Counted from the first letter of the stretch, positions 1 through 7,841 are shown. The stretch is 64,000 nt of DNA from Flavobacteriales bacterium (GCA_947454525.1 CANGJM010000001.1:186001-250000), one strand, 5' to 3'. Made by a program: numbers and translations. Notes: generated from the sequence alone by a model not told the origin.

Positions 1-800
1 TAGTTTCGGTTCAAATTCAATACGTTCCAATGTGCAGTGAATCCGTCTTTTGTCACTTTGTTTTCATCCGGCAAGAACGAACCATTAAAGCTAGGAGTGG
101 TCCAAGTAGAGGAAACATTGATATCCGTTTCTTTTCCAACTGGCGTGAAGTACAATTGCTGACTTCCTTTCAATTTCAATTCAAAAGAAAAGGTGTAAAT
201 GTGATTATCTGTCGGACTCAAAGCAATTTGTGCATTGATTCCAGATGTAAAATTGTCCGAAGTAGAAACCCCAGGACTAAACGGGAAACTTAAATTATTC
301 CAAGATAATTCGATTTGTTTTTCGATGCCGCGAAGATCATCGATTCCTACGTTTAGGCGTGCTTTCGTGAAATCGAAATTACTTGCAGGAATATCTAATT
401 CCTCGAAGTTCAATTTATTAAATTCACCACTGACCTTGATAATGGAATTGTATACAACGATTTCATACACGCCACGGTAGCGACGTTCTGGTTTCATTTC
501 AGTAACGATTTTCAATTTACTTGGAAGAATGTGCAGTTTCTCATGAACAGTCACCAATTTCTCTTTCCCAGTTTCCTTATCCGTTTCTTTTGCGTAGCGC
601 ATAAACGGTAAACTCATGATTGGACCTTTAATCGTTTGAGCCTCGCCCCATTTCGAGCTAACTTCCTGTATCGCTTGTTCTTGAGTAGATTCTCTTTCGT
701 AGATAATTCCACGAATCATTGAAGTTGGAATTAACAACAACAAGGCAATGATAACGATCGTTCCTATTTTAAAATAGAGGTTTGATTTTAGTTTATTCAT
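1..800 (-). CDS. creD: CreD-family inner membrane protein, N-terminal part (runs off the window)
   Basis: The reading frame starts at the ATG whose complement is at 798-800 and stays open to the window edge, giving about 266 codons. It begins MNKLKSNLYFKIG, then a hydrophobic segment (TIVIIALLLLIP), then SMIRGIIYERESTQEQAIQEV, which matches the N-terminus of CreD/CetA-like proteins (first TM helix, then a large periplasmic domain). The usual length is about 450 residues, so the C-terminal TM helices lie outside the window. In enterobacteria CreD is controlled by CreBC and linked to envelope stress; its role here is inferred only. No clear promoter was found upstream. It is divergent from the SSB cluster. 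Confidence 0.82.
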   Translation of the reverse strand, partial: MNKLKSNLYFKIGTIVIIALLLLIPTSMIRGIIYERESTQEQAIQEVSSKWGEAQTIKGPIMSLPFMRYAKETDKETGKEKLVTVHEKLHILPSKLKIVTEMKPERRYRGVYEIVVYNSIIKVSGEFNKLNFEELDIPASNFDFTKARLNVGIDDLRGIEKQIELSWNNLSFPFSPGVSTSDNFTSGINAQIALSPTDNHIYTFSFELKLKGSQQLYFTPVGKETDINVSSTWTTPSFNGSFLPDENKVTKDGFTAHWNVLNLNRN

Positions 801-1039
801 GAGGAGTAGTTTTTATCTACAACGAAGGTGCGCTTTTTTTATTGTGTTTCAAAATTATAATAACGCTTTTATTAGCACGGACTTAACGCGATTTTGTCGT
901 TTACAAGCAACTAACAATCGAAACCAAGTGACAAACAACCGAATAAAAATTGGCTCAGTAAGAAACTTTGCAGAGTCGAATTCAAGGAACGAATGGAAGA
1001 GCGACAAACTAATTTTTCAACCTTTTTAAAAACAAAACA

Positions 1040-1390
1040 ATGAATGCAGTAAAAAACAAAGTGAATTTAATTGGAAGACTGGGGGTTCAGCCAGAATTTG
1101 TCAGCTTGGAATCTGGACGCAAGCTTGCACGTTTTACGCTTGCAACCAACGAAAATTACAGAAACAAAAATGGTGAATGGCAGTCCATCACCCAATGGCA
1201 TACGATCAATGCTTGGGGAAAATTGGCAGAACTGGTTCAGACATTGTTAACGAAAGGACAAGAAATATTTGTTGAAGGAAGATTAGTCAATCAGTCCTAT
1301 GAGAATAAAAGTGGAGAAAAGCGTTTCACGACCGTTGTGGAGATATCCGAATTTCTATTATTAATGCCAAAATCTGTAAAACAATCATGA
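1040..1390 (+). CDS. ssb: Short single-stranded DNA-binding protein (SSB paralogue 1)
   Basis: 116 residues with the SSB OB-fold pattern: N-terminal VNLIGRLG, RFTLATNE, ITQWHTINAWGKLAELV near residues 52-68, then KGQEIFVEGRL. It should bind single-stranded DNA in replication, recombination or uptake. The protein stops soon after the OB fold (ends PKSVKQS). It lacks the linker and acidic DDDIPF-like tip with which housekeeping SSB recruits partners, so it is probably an accessory SSB. Its stop overlaps the start of the next SSB paralogue (ATGA). Upstream sequence 801-1039 holds no other gene; a weak AAACTTTG box lies at 963-970. Family call is firm, cellular role unknown. Confidence 0.9.
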   Translation: MNAVKNKVNLIGRLGVQPEFVSLESGRKLARFTLATNENYRNKNGEWQSITQWHTINAWGKLAELVQTLLTKGQEIFVEGRLVNQSYENKSGEKRFTTVVEISEFLLLMPKSVKQS

Positions 1391-1713
1391 TGACAAACGA
1401 TATGAACCACGTGAATTTGATTGGGAAAGTTAGTTCTGTCCCTAAGATCATGGAATTGGAAAATGGTAAACGCATTGCAAAATTTACGATGTCCACCAAA
1501 GAACAGTACCTCGACGCGGATGGAAACACAAAAACACGACGCAATTGGCACATGTTAAGCGCTTGGGGACGTTGGGTGAAAGTTTTGGAAGAAATCGGCA
1601 ATGTTGGTTCTGAATTGGCCATCGAGGGAAAACTGGTAACGCGTTTCTACCAAACCAACGGAAAACGAAAAATGGTTTCCGAAGTAGAGGTAAACGATAT
1701 TGTCTTTATGTAG
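1387..1713 (+). CDS. Short single-stranded DNA-binding protein (SSB paralogue 2)
   Basis: 108 residues. The N-terminus is MMTNDMNHVNLIGKV; the likely true start is either this ATG, which overlaps the previous stop as ATGA, or the internal Met of MNHVNLIG. The OB-fold signatures are KFTMSTKEQYLD, RNWHMLSAWGRWVKVLEEIG and ELAIEGKLVTR. It ends VEVNDIVFM with no acidic tail. It differs clearly in sequence from its neighbours, so this is not a recent duplication. Translational coupling to paralogue 1 suggests the two proteins are made together and might form mixed oligomers, which is inference. Confidence 0.88.
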   Translation: MMTNDMNHVNLIGKVSSVPKIMELENGKRIAKFTMSTKEQYLDADGNTKTRRNWHMLSAWGRWVKVLEEIGNVGSELAIEGKLVTRFYQTNGKRKMVSEVEVNDIVFM

Positions 1714-1731
1714 TCTAAAAAATCATTTATC

Positions 1732-2058
1732 ATGAATCCGATACGCAATTATGTGACCCTCATTGGAAATATTGGGAGTCAAACAAAAATCACAGAATTT
1801 GACAATGGTCAACGAGTAGCGCGTTTTCAATTGTCCACAGAAAAAAGTCTTCGTAAAAATAATGGCCGGTACACAGCGGCGGTGGAATGGCATCGACTTT
1901 TTGCATGGGGAAATATGGCTCAGTTTATCGAGAAATATGGAGTGATGGGAAAAAAAGTCGCTATCCATGGCCGCACAGTACAGCGCACGTATTTAACAAA
2001 GAATGGTGTTCAACGAGTTTTAAAAGAAGTGGAAGTTCGACAAATCATAGGCTTGTAA
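1732..2058 (+). CDS. Short single-stranded DNA-binding protein (SSB paralogue 3)
   Basis: 108 residues, 18 bases after paralogue 2. OB-fold signatures: YVTLIGNIG, RFQLSTEKS, VEWHRLFAWGNMAQFIEKYG and KKVAIHGRTVQRTY; it ends VEVRQIIGL. Like the other two it has only the DNA-binding fold and no partner-recruiting acidic C-terminus. It is the last gene before an intrinsic terminator at 2085-2109, so the three form one transcription unit. The region has no phage, conjugation or competence genes that would explain the set. Confidence 0.88.
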   Translation: MNPIRNYVTLIGNIGSQTKITEFDNGQRVARFQLSTEKSLRKNNGRYTAAVEWHRLFAWGNMAQFIEKYGVMGKKVAIHGRTVQRTYLTKNGVQRVLKEVEVRQIIGL

Positions 2059-2084
2059 CATCGACCAAACGTGCACAAGAAAAG

Positions 2085-2109
2085 AAGCGACTTTCGGGTC
2101 GCTTTTTTT
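2085..2109 (+). terminator. Intrinsic terminator after the SSB array
   Basis: A 7-bp stem AAGCGAC / GTCGCTT around the loop TTTCGG is followed at once by a run of T. It lies 27 bases after the third SSB stop and separates the SSB unit from mazEF. Confidence 0.85.
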
Positions 2110-2130
2110 AACTTTTATGAAATATAGTAA

Positions 2131-2138
2131 TAACTTTG
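2131..2138 (+). promoter_or_regulatory. Likely -7 promoter element for mazEF
   Basis: TAACTTTG matches the Bacteroidota -7 consensus TAnnTTTG and lies between the SSB terminator and the antitoxin start. The -33 element is weak (T-rich around 2113). Inference from motif and position. Confidence 0.5.
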
Positions 2139-2158
2139 TAATTACATAAATGTGCATC

Positions 2159-2404
2159 ATGGAAGTGTCAATCATTCAAATAGGAAATTCTAAAGGTTTA
2201 CGATTATCGAAAACCGTATTAGATAAATATCAAATCAAGGAAAAATTAGAAATGATTTTAGAAAATGACCATATTATTTTACGTCCATTCAAGGAACCTC
2301 GAAAAGGTTGGAGTGAGGCATTTGTAGAAATGCATTTCGCTGGTGATGATCAATTGTTGATTGATGACGTATTTGACGACGAAAATTTTGACGAATGGAA
2401 TTGA
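2159..2404 (+). CDS. mazE: MazE-like antitoxin (SpoVT/AbrB fold)
   Basis: About 81 residues from the ATG giving MEVSIIQIGNSKGLRLSKTV; an upstream in-frame ATG at 2150 would add MCI. The IQIGNSKGLRLSK segment is the swapped-hairpin DNA-binding motif of AbrB/MazE proteins. The acidic C-terminus (DDVFDDENFDEWN) is typical of the tail that occupies the MazF active site. It overlaps the toxin gene by 10 bases, the usual coupled arrangement, and should autorepress the operon with MazF. I prefer the shorter start because the conserved fold begins there. Confidence 0.87.
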   Translation: MEVSIIQIGNSKGLRLSKTVLDKYQIKEKLEMILENDHIILRPFKEPRKGWSEAFVEMHFAGDDQLLIDDVFDDENFDEWN

Positions 2405-2718
2405 ATCAATACCAAGTAGTTTTGGTGCAGTTGGATCCAACCATTGGCAGTGAGATTCAAAAAACGAGACCATGTGTCATCATTTCACCAAACGAAATGA
2501 ATCATCATTTACGAACGATTACCATTGCACCTTTATCCACTACAAGTAAGAATTATCCCACCAGAATAAAAGTTCAACATAACAATCAAATTGGATGGGT
2601 AGTCTTGGATCAAATCCGGACGATTGACAAGGCTCGAATAATTAAGAAATTTGGATTTTTATCAGAACCAGAAATCAAATCGTGTAAACAGGTGATCCGG
2701 GAAATTTTTGTGGATTGA
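2395..2718 (+). CDS. mazF: MazF/PemK-family mRNA interferase toxin
   Basis: 107 residues with MazF landmarks: N-terminal YQVVLVQLDPTIGSEIQKTRPCVIIS, TITIAPLSTT in the second strand, GWVVLDQIRTIDKARI, and a C-terminal helix ending VIREIFVD. MazF proteins are ribosome-independent endoribonucleases that cut RNA at short motifs and are held inactive by the paired antitoxin. All conserved parts are present, so the toxin looks intact. Cut-site specificity cannot be read from sequence. Confidence 0.9.
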   Translation: MELNQYQVVLVQLDPTIGSEIQKTRPCVIISPNEMNHHLRTITIAPLSTTSKNYPTRIKVQHNNQIGWVVLDQIRTIDKARIIKKFGFLSEPEIKSCKQVIREIFVD

Positions 2719-2758
2719 CGATAATTTAACAGAATCTGCTACTTTTATTCTTTTTGTT

Positions 2759-2917
2759 ATGTCTTTATTTCGCGTAATTTTATGTATTATTTTTCCGCCG
2801 TTATCCGTTGTTGATAAAGGTTGCGGTTCTTTTTTAATCGTATTCTTATTAACATTGATGGGTTGGATTCCTGGTGTCATTGCCAGTTTAATTATCTGTT
2901 CCAAAAAAGGATCTTAA
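2759..2917 (+). CDS. Pmp3/YqaE (UPF0057) small membrane protein
   Basis: 52 residues starting MSLFRVILCIIFPPLSVVDK, followed by GCGSF and LLTLMGWIPGVIASL. This is the two-helix Pmp3 signature: FPPL, a charged residue and Gly-Cys-Gly in the turn, then LGWIPG in helix 2. An in-frame ATG 51 bases upstream would add residues that are not part of the family, so the ATG at 2759 is chosen. Family members are small plasma-membrane proteolipids linked in fungi and plants to ion homeostasis; the bacterial role is poorly known. Confidence 0.87.
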   Translation: MSLFRVILCIIFPPLSVVDKGCGSFLIVFLLTLMGWIPGVIASLIICSKKGS

Positions 2918-2935
2918 TTCTTAGCCGATAAAAAG

Positions 2936-3397
2936 ATGAAAAAATATTATTCCCTATTTCTGCAATTATCATGGATAACGAAAGCCTCTATTTGCATTAG
3001 TTTGTGTTTATTGGTTTTATCATTAAGTCAAGATGCTTTTTATATTGATCGGCCGGAGGGTCCAAAGGCTTATTTAGATAGTTCCTTTTTGTTTTTTCTA
3101 GGTTGGATGAGTTTCCTTGGAGGTGGCTTGGTACCGTTTATTATTTGGTTGGCGAATCCACTTTATTTCCTGACCATCATTTTTACTGTTCGACACGATA
3201 AGTCAGCTTTGTTTTTATCCTTAACACCGATAATTCTTGCGTCTGTTTTTATGATGCTTCCTAGCATTTTAACCAGTGAGTCAGGTTCTACCGCAGAAAT
3301 TACAAGTAGAGGCCTTGGATTTTACCTATGGTTTTCCACGTTCATCGTATTATTTTTCGGAGTCTTTATTGGACAAAAACAACAAGCGAGTACATGA
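2936..3397 (+). CDS. Hypothetical four-helix membrane protein
   Basis: 153 residues with about four predicted membrane segments: near 15-32, 49-72, 73-88 with 92-112, and 130-147. The C-terminus is short and polar (GQKQQAST). I do not recognise a family. Its stop overlaps the start of the DUF2200 gene as ATGA, so the two are co-translated. The surrounding genes are a miscellaneous set of small stress and unknown proteins and do not suggest a function. Confidence 0.7.
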   Translation: MKKYYSLFLQLSWITKASICISLCLLVLSLSQDAFYIDRPEGPKAYLDSSFLFFLGWMSFLGGGLVPFIIWLANPLYFLTIIFTVRHDKSALFLSLTPIILASVFMMLPSILTSESGSTAEITSRGLGFYLWFSTFIVLFFGVFIGQKQQAST

Positions 3398-3759
3398 AAA
3401 CCACACCAGAACACAACGAGAAATTTGTCAAGATGACCTTTGCCTCTGTTTATCCGCATTACATCAATAAAGTGGAACGAAAAGGCAAAACAAAAGCGGA
3501 GTTGTTGCAAGTCATAGAATGGCTTACAGGATTTGATGAGCTTAAATTAAACCAACTGGCAGAAGAAAATGTGACCTTTGAAACCTTTTTCGAACGAGCA
3601 ACGCTGCATCCAAATGCACACCTAATCACCGGTACAATTTGTGGCTATCGTGTGGAGGAACTAATAAATCCCTTAACGCGTAAAGTTCGTTATTTGGATA
3701 AAATTGTAGATGAGTTGGCGAATGGGAAATCTTTGGATAAAATCTTACGTAAAGCCTAG
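3394..3759 (+). CDS. DUF2200 family protein
   Basis: 121 residues from the ATG that overlaps the preceding stop. The sequence FASVYPHYINKVERKGKTKA, EVIEWLTG-like VIEWLTGFDE, FFERATLHPNAHLITG, and RVEELINPLTRKVRYLDKIV is the DUF2200 pattern. The family is cytosolic and of unknown function, common in Bacteroidota and Firmicutes. A longer in-frame ATG upstream would read into the previous gene and adds nothing conserved. The next gene starts directly after its stop codon, so it is part of a short operon with its neighbours. Confidence 0.85.
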   Translation: MKTTPEHNEKFVKMTFASVYPHYINKVERKGKTKAELLQVIEWLTGFDELKLNQLAEENVTFETFFERATLHPNAHLITGTICGYRVEELINPLTRKVRYLDKIVDELANGKSLDKILRKA

Positions 3760-4398
3760 ATGATGAGAAAAATAGTATTCTTTGTAAGTCTTATTTTAAT
3801 GACCACAAGTTGTCAAACAGAACTGTTAAAAACGAACAAAAAAGCTCCAGTTTCTGAACAGCAAGAACTCAACCTTCGAACAATAAATGATTCAACCTTT
3901 AGTTATGAATTAGTCAATAAAAAATGGATTAACGTATCCATCATCAATTCGGCAGAACACTTTTCGATGCTTGTAAATCGATTTGGCATGAAGGATTCGA
4001 TTGATTTTGACAAAGAGAACATACAAGTAAAATCGCCAGAATTGAAGTCGATGAATGATCAATTTATTTGTTTAACCACTTGGTGGTCTGCTGATTTCTT
4101 CTCTAGTTTAATTATCCCAGTTCAAAAAAAGAAGAATCCATTTATGTATTTCGAGCATGGCATTCATGTACATGATTTGAAGAAAAATAGAATTGTCTAC
4201 ACAGATAAATTCATGGATAAAAAGGTATGTTTTGCCGTTGAAAACCTAGTGACAAGAAAAAAGCAAAGAATCTATTGGGAAATTCCTTCCAATCAAATGT
4301 TTCATCCTTACTGCGATAGTATGGTTCTCCTGAAAAATAGTTTGATTATTTGGAATGCAGCGAAGTTTACGAAATTTCCATTAGGTCTTAATCATTAA
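3760..4398 (+). CDS. Hypothetical lipoprotein
   Basis: 212 residues starting MMRKIVFFVSLILMTTSCQT. A basic start, hydrophobic stretch and lipobox ending in Cys 18 or 19 indicate lipidation by signal peptidase II. The mature part is basic and aromatic-rich (FICLTTWWSADFFSSLIIP) with no motif I recognise. It begins directly after the DUF2200 stop, with no gap, and is the last gene before a roughly 400-base stretch without an intact gene. Confidence 0.7.
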   Translation: MMRKIVFFVSLILMTTSCQTELLKTNKKAPVSEQQELNLRTINDSTFSYELVNKKWINVSIINSAEHFSMLVNRFGMKDSIDFDKENIQVKSPELKSMNDQFICLTTWWSADFFSSLIIPVQKKKNPFMYFEHGIHVHDLKKNRIVYTDKFMDKKVCFAVENLVTRKKQRIYWEIPSNQMFHPYCDSMVLLKNSLIIWNAAKFTKFPLGLNH

Positions 4399-4423
4399 GG
4401 TTTTTGATCTGTATTTTTTCCAA

Positions 4424-4601
4424 ATGAAATCGTTTATTCCTCTTACTACACTTTATTTGATTAATCAATCAAAAAATAGGTGAGGTTCTACCCTATTTTG
4501 CAGGAATTATCACTCTGATATTTGGAATAGGTTTCGGACTTACAACACTTAGGTCAAATAAAGATGACAAGAAACTAACTGATGTTATCAAGGAAAATTG
4601 A
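4424..4601 (+). pseudogene. Possible frameshifted small membrane-protein gene
   Basis: The stretch 4399-4801 has no intact gene. A frame opens at 4424 (MKSFIPLTTLYLINQSKN) and stops soon after a run of six A at 4471-4476. In the next frame an open segment reads IGEVLPYFAGIITLIFGIGFG and ends LTDVIKEN at 4601. Removing one A would give one 58-residue frame with a glycine-rich TM helix and a charged tail. It could be a broken gene, a sequencing indel or chance. No hit is claimed. Confidence 0.25.
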
Positions 4602-4801
4602 TAATTAGCTTCAAACTTTGTTTTCATTCTTATGATGGTTAATTGGAACTGAGTCGTTCAAACGACTTAAGTATTTTAAATCATCTTAGACCAAGTTTGA
4701 CGGATTATCCTGTCATTACTTTTTTCCATTTTGTGAAATATTCATGTAGTATGTAAATAAAGAATAAAAAGCTTATATTCAAGGAATTAAATCTTAGATA
4801 T

Positions 4802-5647
4802 ATGTTCACGGAATCTTTTAAGTCACGCATCGAACGCATCACTTTGTACTTCGGTATTACTGCCTTCATTGTACATGTTGCGCTCATTTTCTCTATAAAG
4901 ATTGGTTTATTAAACATCCAATATTTCCCAGAAAACTTATTTGGAAATCCTTTTTCTGCACTGTTCTCCCCATTTAGTTCTTTGTTGGTGTACGAAGTGT
5001 ACCTGTTGATTTACTATTTAAGAATCAGTTACACGAAAAGTGTTGCCAAACAATTAGAAATAATGGCACTTATTTTATTGCGCAATTGTTTTAAAGATAC
5101 TGGACATTTAACCGAAGGACATACTTCTCTTTTAAACAGTGAATTGATTAAGGATTTAACTGGTTTCATTGTCATTCTTGTTCTTGTATGGCTTTTTTAT
5201 CACTTAGATTCCAAGCGTAGTGAAATTAAACAAGAAATGAGTCAACAATTCATCAACTTGAAAGAGCGGTTAGCGGTTTTTCTGATGATCGTATTTTTTG
5301 GACTTTCGTTTTTTTCCTTTTCTACATGGATTGGTGACCTTATTCAATTTTCAACAAATAAAATTTCTTTAGGTGATCCTTCTCATATTTTCTATACGGA
5401 GTTTTTTACATTGTTGACTTTTGTGGATGTCCTGCTGCTTCTTAGTAGTGCTCGTCACATGAAAAACACGATTTTGGTGATCCGGAATTCAGGGTACGTC
5501 TTGGCGACATTTTTGACAAGAATATCATTTTCATTGGAGGGATGGGAGCGAATCATTACCATCATTCTTGGAGCCTTGGTTGCCGTTTTCATTTTATGGA
5601 TCAGCCGTCGAAGGGTGTTTACGCAAGGACTTGATTCATTCCAATGA
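4802..5647 (+). CDS. Hypothetical polytopic membrane protein upstream of crtY-blh
   Basis: 281 residues with about six membrane segments: roughly 18-36, 52-75, 87-96 (weak), 115-135, 155-180, 195-215 and 248-268. A charged loop (YHLDSKRSEIKQEMSQ) lies mid-protein and the C-terminus is basic (SRRRVFTQG). I recognise no family. It ends 49 bases before the lycopene-cyclase/Blh fusion on the same strand with no terminator between them, so it may be co-transcribed with retinal synthesis. A role in carotenoid handling or light response would be guesswork. Confidence 0.7.
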   Translation: MFTESFKSRIERITLYFGITAFIVHVALIFSIKIGLLNIQYFPENLFGNPFSALFSPFSSLLVYEVYLLIYYLRISYTKSVAKQLEIMALILLRNCFKDTGHLTEGHTSLLNSELIKDLTGFIVILVLVWLFYHLDSKRSEIKQEMSQQFINLKERLAVFLMIVFFGLSFFSFSTWIGDLIQFSTNKISLGDPSHIFYTEFFTLLTFVDVLLLLSSARHMKNTILVIRNSGYVLATFLTRISFSLEGWERIITIILGALVAVFILWISRRRVFTQGLDSFQ

Positions 5648-5696
5648 ACATTTGTCAATTATAATTTGTTGTTAATCAATAAAATATATTTTTCTA

Positions 5697-7712
5697 TTGA
5701 AAAAAAACGGCTTTTTCGACTACATTTTCATTGGAGCGGGTGCATCAGCAACCCTGTTGCTACGTAGTTTAGAGTCCCGTGGCTTGTTGGCCAATAAAAA
5801 GATTGCGTTGATCGATGCGGATGACAAACGTAAAAACGATAAAACATATTGTTTTTGGACTTCTATGGATGACAACATTGCACAGAATTGCCAACATCTT
5901 TTCTCCCAAACGTGGTCCAAAATCAGTGTCAATCGACAAGAACCTGAAACACTCGAAAATTCTCGTTACGTACACATTTCAAGTATTGCCTTGTATGACG
6001 AATGTCGCAGGATCGTTGAGCAACATCAATTGGTTCGCGTACATAGTTCGGTTTCAAGTATTGCTAGGACAGAAAATGGGGTTCAAGTAATAACTGAAAA
6101 CGGAGAATTTCATGCCGAAACAATTTTTGACAGTCGTCCACCAGCATTCTCCTTGACTGAAAAAAACGAAGCGTTGTTGTGGCAAACATTTATTGGACAC
6201 ATCATTTCTCCGAGTGAATCCCATAAACAGTCAGATTGTGTCGACTTAATGGATTTTGATATTCCGCAGAATGGCTACACACAGTTTATGTACGTCCTCC
6301 CTTTGACTAACAATCGAATTCTTGTAGAAGTCACACGTTTTGGTATTGAACCAATCACATCGGAGCAAGCAGAGCCAATTTTAGATACATACATTCAAAG
6401 ACGCTTTGGTACGTATACGATATTAGAAACAGAGAAAGGAACCATTCCGATGTCCACGGCGAAAATCGTCCGTGAAAAAATTGAGGGAGTTATTTCAATT
6501 GGCGGAAGGTCTGGAGCCATTAAACCCAGCACGGGTTACGCATTCAAAAAAATGTTTCAAGGAGCAGAACACCTTGCTGAACAGTTGATGACGAAAAAAG
6601 AATTGACTCCATTGAAAATGGAGCCGAAACGATTTCAGTTCTACGATCGTTTATTGCTTTTGATTCTACTACAATTTCCAGCGCTGGGGAAACCGATTTT
6701 CAGTGTGTTATTCAAAAAGAATCATGTATTTTCAGTGTTTCGCTTCCTTGAGGGAAAAACAAGCATTTTTCAGGACATTCGCATATTGTTGACACTTCCA
6801 TTCCGTCCCTTTTTGCGCGTGCTTAAAACAGAATTAAGCGTTTCGAGCAAAGGAGTGATCGCTCCCTTTTGTATGTTACTTCTGTCTGTTTTCCTATTAT
6901 TGGTTCAAACATTTGCCGAATCGTATTCTTTCGCTATTCAACTCATCCTTTTTTCAGTTGGATTTCTAGCGGTTGGACTTCCACATGGAGCGGTAGATCA
7001 CTTACTCGAAAGTGGAGTGCATGTTAAAGGGGTTAAACTTAGTTTTATCTTGAAGTATCTTGGCGTGTCGTTCATTTTTCTCCTTCTTTGGTTTCTTTCC
7101 GCGGATAGTGCATTGCTGTTCTTTTTAGCTTATTCTATTTGGCATTTTGGACAATGTGATTTTAAAGAATGGATTCCCAACAAACAGAACACATGGAAAA
7201 ATATCCTTTGGGGAACCCTACTATTTGGGACCCTATTAATTGGACATCAGACGGAAACGAATAAAATACTAGCGAGTCTTCAGACCTTTGAATTACCATT
7301 TACGGATGAACAAGCTATTCATATTTCTCGGATCTTGATCTTAATTTCGTTCATTTGGAGCATCCTTGAACGGAAAGTATCTTTTTTCTTAACGGTATGT
7401 ATGTTGTTTGTAGGGATGTATCTACCCTTGTTAAGTGCCTTTAGTTTGTATTTCATTGGTCAGCATAGTTTAAACGGTTGGCGACATTTAAAAAATGGAC
7501 TTCAGACAAATAGTAAAACATTGTATTTGAAATCTTTGCCGTTTAATCTGGGTGCCATCGGAATTTTGGTCATTTCATATTGGTTGAATGAAAATTATTT
7601 TGATTTGAAAAATAATTTTGAAATGGCTACGATATTTTTTGTTTTCCTTTCTTGTATTAGCTTTCCGCACATTATATGGATGCATAAATTTTACAAAAAA
7701 ACGGATTGTTGA
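5697..7712 (+). CDS. Fusion of lycopene beta-cyclase (CrtY) and beta-carotene 15,15'-cleavage enzyme (Brp/Blh)
   Basis: 671 residues. Residues 1 to about 365 are a CrtY-type FAD/NAD cyclase: Rossmann FIGAGAS (11-17), the ALIDADDKRKNDKTYCFW segment, FDSRPPAF, FMYVLPL, and IPMSTAK with GGRSGAIKPSTGYAF near the end of the domain. Residues from about 388 are a Brp/Blh membrane enzyme with its histidine motifs PHGAVDH (429-435), WHFGQCD (His 483), GQHSLNGWRH (His 590 and 597) and MHKFY (His 663). The two parts should close lycopene to beta-carotene and cleave it to retinal for the rhodopsin 129 bases downstream. Elsewhere these are usually two genes. The start is TTG at 5697; a stop at 5673 closes the frame upstream and no ATG is available. 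The frame is open throughout. Confidence 0.93.
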   Translation: MKKNGFFDYIFIGAGASATLLLRSLESRGLLANKKIALIDADDKRKNDKTYCFWTSMDDNIAQNCQHLFSQTWSKISVNRQEPETLENSRYVHISSIALYDECRRIVEQHQLVRVHSSVSSIARTENGVQVITENGEFHAETIFDSRPPAFSLTEKNEALLWQTFIGHIISPSESHKQSDCVDLMDFDIPQNGYTQFMYVLPLTNNRILVEVTRFGIEPITSEQAEPILDTYIQRRFGTYTILETEKGTIPMSTAKIVREKIEGVISIGGRSGAIKPSTGYAFKKMFQGAEHLAEQLMTKKELTPLKMEPKRFQFYDRLLLLILLQFPALGKPIFSVLFKKNHVFSVFRFLEGKTSIFQDIRILLTLPFRPFLRVLKTELSVSSKGVIAPFCMLLLSVFLLLVQTFAESYSFAIQLILFSVGFLAVGLPHGAVDHLLESGVHVKGVKLSFILKYLGVSFIFLLLWFLSADSALLFFLAYSIWHFGQCDFKEWIPNKQNTWKNILWGTLLFGTLLIGHQTETNKILASLQTFELPFTDEQAIHISRILILISFIWSILERKVSFFLTVCMLFVGMYLPLLSAFSLYFIGQHSLNGWRHLKNGLQTNSKTLYLKSLPFNLGAIGILVISYWLNENYFDLKNNFEMATIFFVFLSCISFPHIIWMHKFYKKTDC

Positions 7713-7758
7713 ACTTTTTTTATTTTAATTTAAACAAAAATTGTAGTATATTGTTATT

Positions 7759-7787
7759 CAATTAGTTGGGGTTCCAACCAACAATTG
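7759..7787 (+). promoter_or_regulatory. Inverted repeat / hairpin in the rhodopsin leader
   Basis: CAATT-A-GTTGG at 7759-7769 pairs with CCAACAATTG at 7778-7787, a 10-bp stem with one bulged A and an 8-base loop. It lies 54 bases before the rhodopsin ATG and has no T-run, so it is not an obvious terminator. It could be an RNA leader structure or a dimeric regulator site. I found no clear TAnnTTTG box in this intergenic region. Confidence 0.45.
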
Positions 7788-7841
7788 ATAAATGGAGAAA
7801 CCGAAAATCCTTAAGAGTAGGGCTAACTTAAACTATTTACT

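Noticed and set aside
799..1029. 76-codon open frame between creD and the SSB array
   Set aside because: Low-complexity, Asn- and Arg-rich, no fold signature; the region is better explained as divergent promoters.
1040..2718. SSB triplet plus MazEF considered as a prophage or plasmid remnant
   Set aside because: No phage, relaxase, replication or integrase genes nearby, and an intrinsic terminator separates the two units.
4705..4917. 70-codon minus-strand frame overlapping the start of the membrane-protein gene
   Set aside because: No domain or signal, and it overlaps a longer frame with convincing membrane segments.
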